This document shows positions 35,936 through 48,218 of a DNA stretch of 64,000 nt, piece after piece. Position 1 is the first letter of the stretch, and the number at the start of each line of letters is the position of its first letter. The notes below the pieces were generated by a model that was not told the DNA's origin, did no database searches, and saw only the letters and a program-made list of their open reading frames with translations. The translations under genes and the position numbers were made by a program. The stretch comes from Aphrophora alni (Eukaryota > Arthropoda > Insecta > Hemiptera > Aphrophoridae): positions 97,595,668-97,659,667 of the forward strand of contig OY740774.1 of assembly GCA_963513935.1 (NCBI GenBank), in the 5' to 3' direction.

Positions 35936-37100
35936 AAAAACATAAAAACTAACATTTTACAATTGTTGATCACCACCAAAACTCGCAAATCTAAAACCAA
36001 AGTTTGTTTCTGAGACATTATAAGTATATTTTGTTTGTAAAAATGTTTATTTACAACCAAGATGTGCGTTTTAGTAAATAAATGTTAACAAATATTTAAG
36101 TAATTTGTATTTACAAAACAACATTTATTAATAGAGTGGATGTTATACACAGATAGAGCGTTAAAGCAAGCTGCTGTATCTAATAGATACATCTGGTGAC
36201 AAAAGTGAGAACGTATTATACCTTTGAGAATATTTTTTTGTAGGAAAACAGAGTAACACAATTTATTTAAAAAGCCTGACCTGGATACCTGAAGTAAATC
36301 GCCTGTTTTAGAATGGATTATAATCAATTATGAAGTTTCATCTTGTTTCACTTCTTCCCCCATTATCAATTGCCTTTAATTATTTTTGATAGGAAGGTAA
36401 AATAACAATGATAACTATTATATTCATTTTTTGAACCAGAATTTTAGATAGATAATTATTTATAATTGTCAAGGAAGAGCACCTCTGGGATGAGAACACA
36501 AATTAAAACAACAAACTGGTGTATTATTTAAAAAAAAACACCCAATTGATTGGGTGTGTATAAAGAACACGAACATAACAAAAATTAAACAGTCATGCAA
36601 AAAATACAAAAACGAAAATAATAACTGGAATGTTTCCCTTACGTGGAAAATAATTAACAAGATTTAAATTATGACATTAAACTACTCAGTAATTTAAAAC
36701 TGTATAATTAAGTGTTAGTATACTCGTATACCTTATTTTTAATTTGGTAAATAACAACTTCATTAATTGAAGCTTCAAATAATAGTAAGTGTGTTATACA
36801 ACAGTATCTGTTCAGATATCAACTGTGTAGCGTATAATTATAACATAATATTGAATTTTAACAAAAATACAGGTTGTTCCATACATACTATAAACCAAAG
36901 AGATTATATTTTATCAACCCTTCATTCTGAAATATGTATTAGCAGATAAATATATAAATTATTTGTGTAATTGTTACAAAGCTAATTTTATCAATACGAA
37001 GTTGTTTTAAAAAAATTGATAAGAATGTAATTTACACTCTTCCCTTCCACACGTAATACAAGCAGTAAATAATAGAGATGTTTTGAAAGTAAACTTCATT
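35936..37100. other. AT-rich stretch, nothing recognised
   Basis: Short open frames on both strands lack domains. This interval may include the start of the LTR noted downstream, but its left end could not be fixed. Confidence 0.35.
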
Positions 37101-37536
37101 TCGCTCTTGAGAATCATAAGAGTTCTGCGTCGTATATCAGATGGAATAATTCATTGGAAGTGTGTTTAGTGCGCGGGAAACGAAAACGAGAATTGAGAAG
37201 GTCTCTACTTAAAATGTATGAAAACGTAAGAACCAATGAAAATACTTTTCTCTTCGCTTCAAATTTTATTATCGTGTCATTTTCGTTTATTTGGAGTATA
37301 TTAACAAATATAGGTAGAACTGAGAATCCACTTAGTTTCATAGTTGAAAATTTTTTAAACAAAACTCTCCCTTAAGTTATTAAAATTTGTTTGAGGTTGT
37401 GCGTAATTGATTTCTTATTTATTATTTTTTTAAGAACATAATATGAACATTAATATATTTGATATTGAATTGGTTTAGATTGTAAATGTTTAATAATAAG
37501 GGTTTTAAAACTTATTTATTATTTAATATTTTCAAT

Positions 37537-37554
37537 TGGCGCCCAACGTGGGGC
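37537..37554 (+). other. tRNA-Lys-type primer-binding site of a decayed LTR retroelement
   Basis: TGGCGCCCAACGTGGGGC is an 18-base match to the tRNA-Lys(1,2) primer-binding sequence that follows the 5' LTR in many LTR retroelements. The preceding AT-rich sequence ends '...tttcaat' and would be the LTR end. No gag or pol frame follows and no second LTR was found, so only the 5' edge of an element survives. A start of the LTR around 37.0-37.1 kb is a guess. Confidence 0.55.
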
Positions 37555-37559
37555 AATTA

Positions 37560-38909
37560 TTGTTACAAAAGCAGTTAAAATTAAACCTCCTGTTAATTAA
37601 ATTCTTACAAGAGTATCCAAATGTTTAATGAGTAAGGATGTTTTATGAGTATCTAAGTAACAATAAATCAAGAGTAATGTAATATATTGAATGTATGTTA
37701 TGCGTGTATATGTATATTCTATAAGATAATTTGTGAAACTAAGTTTAAAAATGGAACATATATTATTAAATCTATTTTCGTAAAAATACAATTACGTAAT
37801 TTTAAAATAATTTGATAACTAAATTATTGTGATATCAAATGAAATAATAAAGATATTATCTTCTACTTACAATTTGTCTAACTTACACGTATCATCGCGA
37901 AGACGAATATTCAGAAATTTTCCAGTTTTTATTTCGGATAGTTTCTAAAATATTTCGTCACGTACACATTTAAAAAGCACATTTTTACACATAAAAGCTG
38001 GCATACTTGAAATTATGTACAGTTTCCGGACTGCCACCCGTTATTGGTTGAATGACGAAACCAGTGTTCCGAGGTCTGCTTTCTTTGAAGGCTTTGTAAA
38101 TTCTTTGTAAATTATGTATTTTTCTAATGCATTCATTAGTTTTCCCTACGTGCACTCAGTTGAAATTACAACGATTTTTTAATTTCTCTATATTTCTGAT
38201 TTGCCTGTATTACATTCTAGGTAAATTTTTACAATAAATAAATATATTATTTTTAAAAAATTAAAAACACTCGAAATGACGACTACAAATAATAAGTTAG
38301 CTTCTATGTTTATTTCGTGAATTTTAAAATTTTATTTTACGTTTTTATTTATAAGTCAAGACGCTTTGATGTAAATAAATTGATCTATTAGTGAAATAAT
38401 TTGCTGTTTTATGAAAATATTGTGTTGTTTAGAAAATTAATTTAAATGAGTGTGATTTCGAGATAAATTTATATTTCTTATATTTTGACGATACTGTATG
38501 TGGATGAGGTTCTGGAGTTATTCTAAGATCTGTCAGGTATAAAGTACTAAAATATCCTTCTTATCAATATTATTTATTTCAATATTCTTATCAATATTAT
38601 TCTGAACAAAATAAATGAATAATGAAACAAATAATGAAGTGTACTATAGTATAACTCTTTAACTTTACAATGTAAGAACATAAGTTGCTCCTCTTTACCC
38701 ATGCACACAGACAAATACGTTTTGTATTGTATTTAATTACTAATACATTATTTTTGAAATTTATATTTTTTTATATAAAAACTAACCATTTTAAAAATTT
38801 CATGATGGCATTATATTCATATTATTATTTAAGGGAACATTGAAATGTATAATTAAAGGAATGAAATCTTAGACTGCACATAAAATGTAAATTTACAAAT
38901 GAATGCTAG
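37560..38909. other. AT-rich stretch after the primer-binding site
   Basis: No gag- or pol-like coding sequence is visible in any frame. Otherwise featureless. Confidence 0.4.
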
Positions 38910-39160
38910 CATCCGTTCAGGCAAGAATAACTTCAACTTTGAATTTCATTTCTCATACAATTCTTTTTATAAAAGAATACAACTTTATTATTATATTCTC
39001 TTTCTAAAGCAAATATTTTCTGAAAATGTTGTTTAAACCACCTTTTTTTTCATAACAAGTGTGATTAAACATTTTACATGTAACTATTTATTTAGTAGGT
39101 ATTTGTGCTAGCATGTATATAAAGAGGTTCAAGTACAATTATCATAGGGTAGTTTCAATA
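38910..39160 (+). repeat. Duplicated block, copy 1 (copy 2 at 39580-39830)
   Basis: Shared landmarks are a 'ttcaggcaagaataacttcaa'-like start, 'actttgaatttc', 'ctctttctaaag', 'attttct' and then 'gtaggta'-like sequence. The spacing of about 670 bases and the SINE head between and after the copies suggest a diverged tandem duplication of a SINE-containing unit. Confidence 0.5.
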
Positions 39161-39328
39161 ATAAACACAATACTGATTACAACAATTAATAAAAATATAA
39201 TAAATTTAGAAAAACAACAAAAACACGATTTTTTCTAACTTTTCAAACGCAACAATTAGTTTTATTTAAATACAAAACTGGCAATCGTCCAGAAACTTAT
39301 TTAACTGGTTCATGGTAAATAAAAGATG

Positions 39329-39440
39329 GTTTATCGGGTAGATAGCGCTCTCGTTTCGTTTTCTCGTTCCGTTTCGATCCCCATTGAAACTCAAAAAAGT
39401 AAAGTGTTGACCAAACATGGTTATATACGTATACCGCGAA
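39329..39440 (+). repeat. tRNA-derived SINE-like sequence, copy 2
   Basis: It has a D-arm-like 'gggtagatagcgctctcg' and a strong polymerase III B box (GTTTCGATCCCC) about 35 bases later. 'gttgaccaaacatgg' follows, as after copy 1. The 5' flank (about 39180-39330) also resembles the flank of copy 1 (about 33030-33180). Confidence 0.55.
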
Positions 39441-39579
39441 TAAAATATCTAATTAATTATTATTGACATTGGATTTTTAATCATTCTAAATGATAAGTCA
39501 TGGAAAACATAATTTGAAACTGAACGGGGTTTGTTCCAGAGTGTATTGTGTAATTCTTATTATATATTCCCTCCCATCT

Positions 39580-39830
39580 GTTAGGGCATGAATAACTTCA
39601 ACTTTGAGTTTCCACTCTCCTACTTAGATATACAAATTGTTTCTTTGTTAAGACTTCTGTGAATACATTGCTTTGTATCTTCTTATGAAATATTAAAATT
39701 TCATTAACACCATTCCCTTTCTAAAGACGATTTTCTTTAACAATTTTCCAAAAAAGTAGTAAATAACATGACTACACACATTTAAAATTGTTCTGTAAAT
39801 TTACGGATGTAGGCTACGGGTATTTATATT
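39580..39830 (+). repeat. Duplicated block, copy 2
   Basis: Partner of 38910-39160, with the same order of blocks ('gcatgaataacttcaacttt', 'ccctttctaaag', 'attttcttt'). Confidence 0.5.
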
Positions 39831-39844
39831 GGAAAACAGAAGTA

Positions 39845-39905
39845 TCGCTTAGGCCCAGTGGCTAATAGTTTGGTGCTTGAGACATTCTCAGTAAAATCTC
39901 TAAAT
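39845..39905 (+). repeat. tRNA-like SINE head, copy 3, degraded
   Basis: 'ggcccagtggctaatagttt' resembles an A-box region. The B box is degraded. Confidence 0.3.
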
Positions 39906-39956
39906 CTCTCAAGTGTGTAAAAAAATTACGATGATCTTCTTGAACACTACTAGACA

Positions 39957-40372
39957 GGGTTTGTCAAGGTTATTTAAGGTTAGTCAAGGTTAGAGAACGT
40001 TAGTCAAGGTTTGTGAAGGTTAGTCAAGGTTTGTCAAGGTTATTCAAAGTAATCAAGGTTAGACAAGGTTTGTCAAGGTTAGACAATATTTGTCAAGGTT
40101 AGTCAAGGTTTGTCAAGGTTAGTCAAGGTTATTCAAGGTTATTCAGTGTAATCAAGGTTATTCAAGGTTTGTCAAGGTTAGTCAAGGTTATTCAAAGTTT
40201 ATCAAGGTTTGTCAAGGTTAGTCACGGTTTATCAAGGTTATTCAAAGTAATCAAGGTTAGAGAAGGTTTGTCAAGGTTAGTCAAGGTTATTCAAGGTTTC
40301 AAGGTTAGTCACGGTTTGTCAAGGTTATTCAAGGTTAGACAAGGTTTGTCAAGGTTAGTCAAGGTTAGAGAA
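39957..40372 (+). repeat. Decameric satellite, unit (T/A)(A/T)GTCAAGGT
   Basis: About 41 tandem units of 10 bases have the consensus TAGTCAAGGT, with common variants TTGTCAAGGT and TATTCAAGGT. Nine-base units (AATCAAGGT) recur after TATTCAAAGT at intervals of roughly 90-105 bases, which gives a higher-order pattern. Every unit contains TCAAGGT, close to the monomer site bound by FTZ-F1/SF-1- and ERR-type nuclear receptors. The open frame across the array (40169-40432) is a by-product of the repeat. Confidence 0.92.
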
Positions 40373-40439
40373 ACTACGATTAAATATGATTGTGAAGGTT
40401 TGAATAAGGATGACGACTACTTTATAAGCTGAACATATT

Positions 40440-40774
40440 TTCCGACTGAAATGTTTTCAATATCCTTCGCAGTCTATTAGCCCACTGGATTAAAGTTATT
40501 TAATAACAAAACTGTTTACTTATCTTTTACCTTTTTTTAAGTATGTGGTCATGTTGCAATTTTAACATTTAAACTCCGCAAAAAGATCAGAAAATGTACA
40601 TTACACTGTCAAACTACGCGCAAACCGGTTAATTTTATAGAACTGATAATTTTTAAATATTCTCAATACTATTGACTAAAAAGTATTACACGAGTTACAT
40701 TTACTGTATATTTATTCGTGCTTGAAAACCATAAGAAACAAAACTAAACTCTTCTCACAAAAACATTATGTTGG
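40440..40774. other. AT-rich stretch, nothing recognised
   Basis: No feature seen between the satellite and the next dispersed repeat. Confidence 0.4.
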
Positions 40775-40885
40775 CACTGCTCATTGAATATACATTACAG
40801 ATATGCTTCCACGCTCGTGGTATGTTTATACCATAATGTGTGTCTCCAGAGTTCTGTGGTAGGATTCCCTTTGAACCTCTAATAT
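40775..40885 (-). repeat. Dispersed repeat, copy B of the 150-290 repeat
   Basis: Reverse-complement match to 150-290, in which 'tctggagaca' and 'taatgtatattcaatga' are preserved. Confidence 0.5.
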
Positions 40886-42329
40886 GTTTGCAACAGCACG
40901 TTTCATATAAAAGGGATTTAATAAGATGGATGTATAAAGAATAGAGTATTTGGTTAGTGTAAAATTGTTTGAATAGTAAAAATAAATTATTTTGTATAAA
41001 CTAACAATGTGTTTGCATACAGTTCACATTATTTCCAGAAACATATATACTTGTAGTTAAGTTAAATGTAATAAAATTCAATAAGTAGTACAATGTATTT
41101 TAATAAATCAACATTACTGTTATTTCCAAAAATTACGATTAACAATTTAAACTTAATTTTGTAGCCAAATACAATTTACTTGATTTTAGATAACGTTACA
41201 GTTTAACTAAATAGTGTGTAATACAATTTACGAAACATTATAAATTAAAGCAGGTCCATAGATCTAATCTGTACCAATAACTGAATACGCAGAGAACTAA
41301 TAATCTGTAATTTCTCTAGGAAAATTCAAGAGGTAAATTTTAAAGGAAATCTCAAAATATATTTATATGAGCAATGTTATATGTGTCCTGGGTAGTCTAC
41401 TACGTTATACTTGCAATAAAATTTAAATAAAGGCAATAATAAATAAATAAAATAATTGTGAATGGGGATAAAAGTATCCATGGATTCTAGCTTCGGAAAA
41501 GGATACTATATGTAAATGACGGATTATAGCACTACACGTAATTTCAAATAATATTTTGTACCAGTAAAAACAATAAATATAACTGTGCATCTTAAATACT
41601 TATAATCATTTATTGTATTATAAGTAATCCAACATCTTTTTGAGAAAAAGCAACAGGATACCATATCAGAGGTTACGTGGAAGAGACTACTTGTAACACA
41701 GGCTTATAAAGAGCACCAAGGTAAATCAAATGAATGAGTAAGTTGTGGATAAGCAAGGATAGTGTTTGAGCTAGAGAAGAACGTCATATTAAAAATGGAA
41801 GACATTGGGATGTTGTTTGCTTTATGAAGGTTGTATTCCCTGTATAGATATTCCTATAGGTAATATTGATGAAGACATAGATACATATAGAATGGTATTT
41901 CGTTTTTTTTTTTAAGGATTGTTAAGACTATAAACACATCCTGTGGGAGATGTTTGGAGCCTTGGAAAGGACATAATATAAAGGATCGTTAGATCATGAC
42001 ATATCAAACCGGTTGAGATATGTGTTTAAATAGGATAGAAAAGAAGAACATGATCTTTTAAAATAAAACATACTCTGTGTACTATATATTTTATATACGA
42101 ATGTGTTAAGAAATAAAAAATAAACAAACTAAAAACAACGATGTTAAATTTTGTAAGCACATCAACACTCCAACCATGTTTTAGTTTTAATAAATTTAAT
42201 GTACGGTTTTAAATCATAGTAATTATTACATTTAAGAAAACTTTATTTAAACAAACAAAAATAACTCCTTAACTGCTGATGATAAAAAGCACTTAGTGAA
42301 TTCAACTAAGTGTTACTCTATGACATAAC
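40886..42329. other. AT-rich stretch, nothing firmly recognised
   Basis: A purine-rich patch at about 41650-41900 looks as if it could once have been coding on the plus strand, but no motif could be identified. Confidence 0.35.
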
Positions 42330-42440
42330 TTTCTGTTATAAATCCTATTTAAAGAATCAGAACTAAAATGAGATTCAATTATTCCCTGATGGTGATAAAT
42401 CTTTAGCCACTTTTGTTCACAACTTTATCTTGTTTTAAAT
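42330..42440 (+). repeat. Dispersed repeat family 'R3', copy 4
   Basis: Most diverged copy, with 'agaatcagaactaaaatgaga', 'ttcaattattccctgatgg' and 'tgataaatcttt' in the family order. Confidence 0.4.
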
Positions 42441-43169
42441 AATTTAATTATAGTTTTCTCTTCTTATACTTTAAACTTTAGTTTTACAATCTCAATTAAT
42501 TTTACTCGTTGCAGCTCTCAATAGTTTATAAACGAATTTATGTAATAACTTAGTACTATTAAAATAAATAAATAATATATTTAAGTATATTATTTAATGT
42601 TCTATTATAAATGCAACTTATGAAAGGAAATATTTATTGATGTGCATAATTAGCGTAGTTTCTTATATTCTACCAGAGAAATTGTTTCTCAGCAACTACA
42701 CAAAAGATTACAATGAAATATTGTATATATCTAGAAGAGATAATTGTAGCTAAAGAGAAGTACGAATATTTGTTTTAAAAAAACAACAACACGAACATTC
42801 ATAAACATACAACAAACACTTAAAGAAAATGGTAAAACTTTATTGAAACCTCTGTCCGGTAATTAAGTTGAAAACCAACGGAAACTACAACTCGTGATTC
42901 CGCATATATTATAATCTGTAGTTGGATAAAGGTTAACAATTATTTGACAAAAAATATAGATTTCCGTGATCACTGGCGTGTGTTGACTTGTGTTATAACT
43001 CGTTAAAACGTTTTATAAATAGCATTAATATACCATTGTCTGCTCAGTGGTTGGGCTGTAAAGAGCTGTCAATAAGAGTGGAATAGATAAAAATTTAGTG
43101 ACACAATTCAGGAATTTGAAATGATCCCTTGAAACATTCCTTAAAAAAAGAAGCAGGTATGAAGAACAC

Positions 43170-43290
43170 TGTAACCAATCAAGATAATCACTTAAAAGTG
43201 GGTGGAGACAGAATGGAAGGAGTGGACGGATTTAATTGCTTTGAATCAAATAAAACTACTTTAGAGAAGTAAACACAAATTACGAATCAC
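43170..43290 (+). pseudogene. Non-LTR reverse-transcriptase relic, second fragment
   Basis: One frame at about 43192-43290 reads L-K-V-G-G-D-R-M-E-G-V-D-G-F-N-C-F and later E-K-stop-T-Q-I. This resembles the block after the Asp-Asp box in non-LTR reverse transcriptases (K-x-N-G-x-x-I-E-x-V-x-x-F-K-Y-L-G). Only this short piece is recognisable, with a stop inside. Flanking sequence to about 43720 is purine-rich and may be further decayed coding sequence. Confidence 0.35.
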
Positions 43291-44139
43291 TACCTTCAAT
43301 TTGAAACAGGAAACTACAGGAAGTAATATAAAGTTACCAGTATGTAGGACTATTTTAGTCATATATGGGTAAGTGAAAAATTAAATAACATAAATTAAGA
43401 GATATTGTACATTTGGGAGATGAAGTTACTAAAAAATACATTTAAGCCAGTAAAGGAAAAGGATATGTGGGAGTCACGAAATAAGAATGTAATACTGCTT
43501 TTTAAACATTATATCTGAGAAAGTTTAAACGCGTTAGAACATACAACTGTTGGAAGTGGTGAGAAAGCCAAGAAAGTTGCTAGGAAAAATCTGTGGGATA
43601 TGAGCATGGAAAGGAGGGCTTGAGATATGTTTTTCAACCTGGAGTTGAAAGGGGGCTTAAAGAAATGATAGTGCAAATGCGGAGAAGAGTGGTGGAAGAA
43701 AGTAGGAAGTAAAATACTCTAAAGAACCAAACACCTACAAATAAGTTAGATGAGGGTGGTTTTATCTAAACGAATAGAAATTATTTATCTACCCTCACCC
43801 CCATCCTAGTTACAAATAAATGTAATAAATACCAAATCTCATGTGTATGAATGCATTTAATGAATATTGAAGCCCAGTATTAACGTTTCAACGAAATACT
43901 AAGTTTGAGGAATATTTAAGTAAGTTTAATAACGTATTTGAAATACAACATTATAACGTAAAACAAATTATACAAAATTGCGTTTTAATTTAGCTTTGTT
44001 TATTCGTAATTTCCTATGTATCTAGCCAACCATTACGTCAGAGATTACCTTCTTAATCACAGGGTAAAGATTAGACTGCTAAACGTCTCTGCAATATAAG
44101 TAATTGACAAACTTACCTGACGTGTTTAAAGCCAGGTTC
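43291..44139. other. Purine-rich then AT-rich stretch
   Basis: Possible decayed coding sequence on the plus strand to about 43720. No motif identified. Confidence 0.3.
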
Positions 44140-45235
44140 ACTCATTCCTACTGAAGTTTCTAACCGTAGCAACACAATATGTTAGCTTCTAAAGTTTATA
44201 CTGTTTACAAAATTTGGCGTAGTGCTTCATTAAAAGTAATGTATAAATTATCTGTCTAAAATTAGAAACAAAATCGGATAAATAAAGGAAAGTATATTTG
44301 TAACACGTGAAGTTCCAACTGGGCGTATTTGACGGAAAATATTCATAATCGTGTATTTTATAAAACTTCAGAATTTAAACTGAGTAATATTTTTAATCGT
44401 AGACAATTATATCTACTTTTATTTAAACTTATTTCACTAATGAAAACAACAGATTGATTTTTAAATAATTTAAATATAAATTGATTAGGATAAAACTTAA
44501 AAACGTATAAATAATTAGGTTTTATTAAATAATTGTAAAGATATACTGGCGTTTTAGCTTGCAAGATTTTTAATCTTGTTACAGTCAGTCTGCTTTTGGA
44601 GCACGATTTAGTTGATGTTAACTTTAAACTGATGTGGCAGCGCCCCGTGTCCTTTACAGAGTTGCCGTATTGTAAATAAGATTGGTCAATCGAAAAGAAT
44701 GGCAAAGCACTCTCGCCAAACATACATGACCTTAGTGGGACATGAACCTATGTGTGGTATCCAGCATTTTGTAACTGCGAACACAGTCACCAATAAGTCA
44801 GGAAAGGGCAACATCGAACATAACCACACTTTCCTTCCAGAAAAATACACAAAATTTTACGAAGGGATCGATTGTAGTTCTTATTGATTCCTTAATCATA
44901 ACCATATGAGAGAAATGTGAAAAAACAACTAATATGGAATTTAATTAACAAGGCGTGTTCTTGGGTATTTGGTAATGGGAGGTAAGACATGATTACACCT
45001 TTTACATCGAAGGTAACCTAGTTAAATAAATGAAGTTTCTAGTGTTTTATATAAAAGAGTACGGTAAGAGCTTCAGTGTCAGTACATCAATCCATCTTCT
45101 TTGAATGACATAAATACACTTACATTATCAAACTCTAAAGAAAACACGTCTATTTTAAACACACACACTCTCTGAAACTATTCAATTTCACACTTGAGAA
45201 AGTAATGTAACAGAATGGAAGGAAAATTTAGTAAC
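44140..45235 (+). repeat. Dispersed duplication, copy 1 (copy 2 at 49660-50272)
   Basis: The left part begins 'cattcctactgaagtttcta' and the right part 'taagagcttcagtgtcagta'. Both recur in the same order 5.5 kb downstream. Copy 1 has about 480 more bases in the middle, including a GC-richer patch (44560-44890) with overlapping short frames on both strands (44358-44723 minus, 44699-44887 plus) of unknown meaning. That patch may be an insertion into copy 1. Confidence 0.65.
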
Positions 45236-45239
45236 ATTT

Positions 45240-47924
45240 TAATAACAAAAGGGTAATTTAATATATACGATAGATTGTGAAAATGTGATGCACATTTATT
45301 TATAAGAATTTGTAAATGTCCATCGAAAAAGAGATAATAATCAAAATGTTGCATTAAAAGGATATGAAACGAAATTTGGAGTTAATGTGTAAAGTAGGAT
45401 AATTTGTAAACAAAACAAATTGTTAACAATTTGGGAATTAAGTCGAATAATTGTATCTAATTTTATTTTTATCGAAAACCATCAATACAAATATATTAAC
45501 GGATAATTGTAAAACTAGATATAAAATTGTTATTATTATTTTTTTAAAGAAAGGATTCTATAAGCGTAAGTAAGAACGACAATGCCGTAGGTGAAAAAGT
45601 ATATTATTGCATTTGTACTGGCAATAATGGGGAAGATCTTCTTATTATAAAAACAAGAATAGTAATTCCAAATTTTAAAAAGAAATTTTATTTCTATAAA
45701 TACAAATTACACGTCTTAGACAAATATCGGTGTTTTTTTAAAGATTTTTTTTGAATTCCTTTAATTTCCTAAAGTAAATGGTTTCATTTCTTGTTTTAAA
45801 AAAGAATAATCAATTGAGGATTTCTTATTCAATTAAATTGTATCAGAAGAAATTGGATAAGCATCTAGATAACTAAAAAAAGGGCAATGGGAGGATATTT
45901 AAACTTACCTCTAAATCATCTAAAAAAAATTTTTTAAATCATCTAAAAACGAACAAAATAAAAATTCTGGAAATATTAGATTTCAAAATTAAAATTTACT
46001 TTCCAGCAACATAACTACTTTCCAAATAATAGAGGGAATATTCCAAATTTTATTTCTTGAATTTACAATAACTTAATCGAAATTACCGAAGAAAATACAA
46101 AATATAGTGATTTAAAAAAATTTTAATTAATTAATTAATATTAAAAAATGTAAAATAAAGAATTTATTCATCAAATTACAGGAATCGCATCACGTTATTT
46201 ATACAAAAAACATTTTTACTCAATTATACTAAAACTAGTATTGTAATAAGTTCTTAAAGTTGAAAAAAAGCAAAAAAAAGCTTCTTTTATGGGTGATTAA
46301 ATTTCAAACATATTAGAGTTTTTTATGATAAAGGTTTGAATTAAATGATAATTTCAAGTACTCATAAACTTGTTACTTTACAGGAAAATAAATAAAAGAA
46401 AGATCCTGCACTGAGTTCTTGTACAATATTTAAAAAATATAAATATAATGCTGTCATTTTAGCTTGATAAAACAAGTCATATGTTCAAGAAAAAATTCAC
46501 CATGACTAAACAACACTAACTATGATAGTACTTTTATAATTATATTTAATCTAGTCACAATTTAACCATTGATAAAACCTAACACTTTTGGTTACGTCAT
46601 TGATCCTAGGCACTGCGCTTAAAAAAAATTATATAATCACTTCCAATTGATTAAATTAAATTAGTATTTTCGTTTTACAAGGTTTGCGAAGTCTAAAATG
46701 ATTGACATACTTCAATCAATTTGTCAGAGAATATAAATATGACATTTAAAAAAAATTACTACTATTAAAACAAATTTAATTTGGTTTGGTGAGCATTACT
46801 GAACTTGTCCAACTCTACCACACATTATCATTTAATCGTAATAATTCTGTTGTAACTAGATATTATATTTTACTGTTATAGTTGTTAGAACATTTATGAA
46901 TCATGAGTAAGTTAACTTTTTGTATAAAACATAGTTGCAGAAAATAGTTTGCGAAGATTTTACAACGCGTAATTTTCCATGGGATTTAATTCTTTTAAAA
47001 TATTGATAACAATACAGACTAAAGAATTACATTTTACAAGTCATTTTATATTAGAAATTATTTATTAAAAATTCTTAAAATTACCTGGTTTGATGATTTT
47101 CTAAAGCATGGCAGCCTGCTGACGTTGGCGAAAGAATGATTAAGTGACGATTAATCAAAACATAATATCAGCTGTTTCCTGATTAATATTGTGTTCGTGT
47201 GCTGCCTGTCTCTGGAGGCAAAAAACAAATTGAAACTACTCAGTCAGTCTACTTTATCACAGTTGATCGTAATGCCTATAACTATTTATATATAATGTAT
47301 GTAAGGTTCTTTAGAAAGTTACAATGTGCAGATAATAATTTGGTAGATGAAGTGTAATCTGAAAATTTATGTTATTTGTATTTTTAATGAATCAGATAAG
47401 ACACGAACGTTGGCTATGTGTAACACAGAACCAATATATAATAAACATTTGTTTGTATTGCTAGAAATATTATGTGATTGAAATAGATTTATTTACATTC
47501 CACACTTAAATTTAATTATTAAATGCGTTTGTAGTTTAGATATTTATATTTATTATTAAATCTAGAGTGGTGAGAGGCTACCCAAGGGAGTGGGTTTTAT
47601 CTCCTTTCGTTTTTTTTGAGCTTAAAACATACTCGTGGAATTAAATGATGCCTTTAAAATCTCCATAAGTGCTACATTACATAGTTGCATCGCAAATATG
47701 AGATATACATTTTGAGTATTTATCTCAATTTTTTGTTTTGAGTTCCCTGCAACTATAATTACAACAATAATAATCCCCACAACAATAATCAAACTATAAC
47801 TACAGTTACAGTTATTAGGTTACAGTTTGCTTATTAACGCTGAACCATGTCTCAGTTAATCAACATACTATTTGCGAGATATTGAATTCTAGTATTATTT
47901 TAAGTTTATACGGTTTTACAAGAT
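45240..47924. other. AT-rich stretch, nothing recognised
   Basis: No exon, RNA or transposon terminus identified on either strand. Confidence 0.4.
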
Positions 47925-47939
47925 AGGCTCAATATTTAT

Positions 47940-48203
47940 GAGTTTGACTTGTGAGGTAATATTAGATAGAATAAAACTCGAACATAAGATCTCACAAAAA
48001 TTACGCTTACTTAATCAATCTCTTTTCAACGGCAAAGTCGCCATCCTCATTGATACATAAGCTAAAATAACTATAACTAAGTTTCTAAGTTATCGTTTAG
48101 TTATTGTAGCTCATGTATCACTTAGGATGGCGACTTTGTCGTAGAAACACGTTTAAGTAAACGTAATTTTTGTGAGATCTTATGTTCGAGTTTTATTCTA
48201 TAT
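47940..48203 (-). mobile_element. Foldback retroelement, minus orientation, 15-bp imperfect target duplication
   Basis: Arms of about 95 bases (47966-48060 and 48110-48203) are about 85% complementary. The one-sided tail is on the left (47940-47965), so this copy lies on the minus strand relative to the others. Direct repeats 'aggctcaatatttat' (47925-47939) and 'aagctcaatttttat' (48204-48218) flank it with two mismatches. Hammerhead-like motifs lie at 48014-48056 (minus; AUGAGGA core, GAAA kept, helix I AUCA/UGAU) and 48115-48158 (plus; CUUAGGA core, GAAA kept). Both cores carry changes expected to reduce activity. Confidence 0.7.
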
Positions 48204-48218
48204 AAGCTCAATTTTTAT

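Noticed and set aside
37114..37375. Overlapping 82- and 73-codon frames on opposite strands
   Set aside because: They lie in the presumed LTR region, lack domains and mirror each other.
39957..40372. CRISPR array
   Set aside because: Units are contiguous 10-mers without spacers, in eukaryotic DNA.
40169..40432. 87-codon frame
   Set aside because: It is a translation of the 10-base satellite (recurring Val-Lys-Val, Leu-Ser-Arg-Leu).
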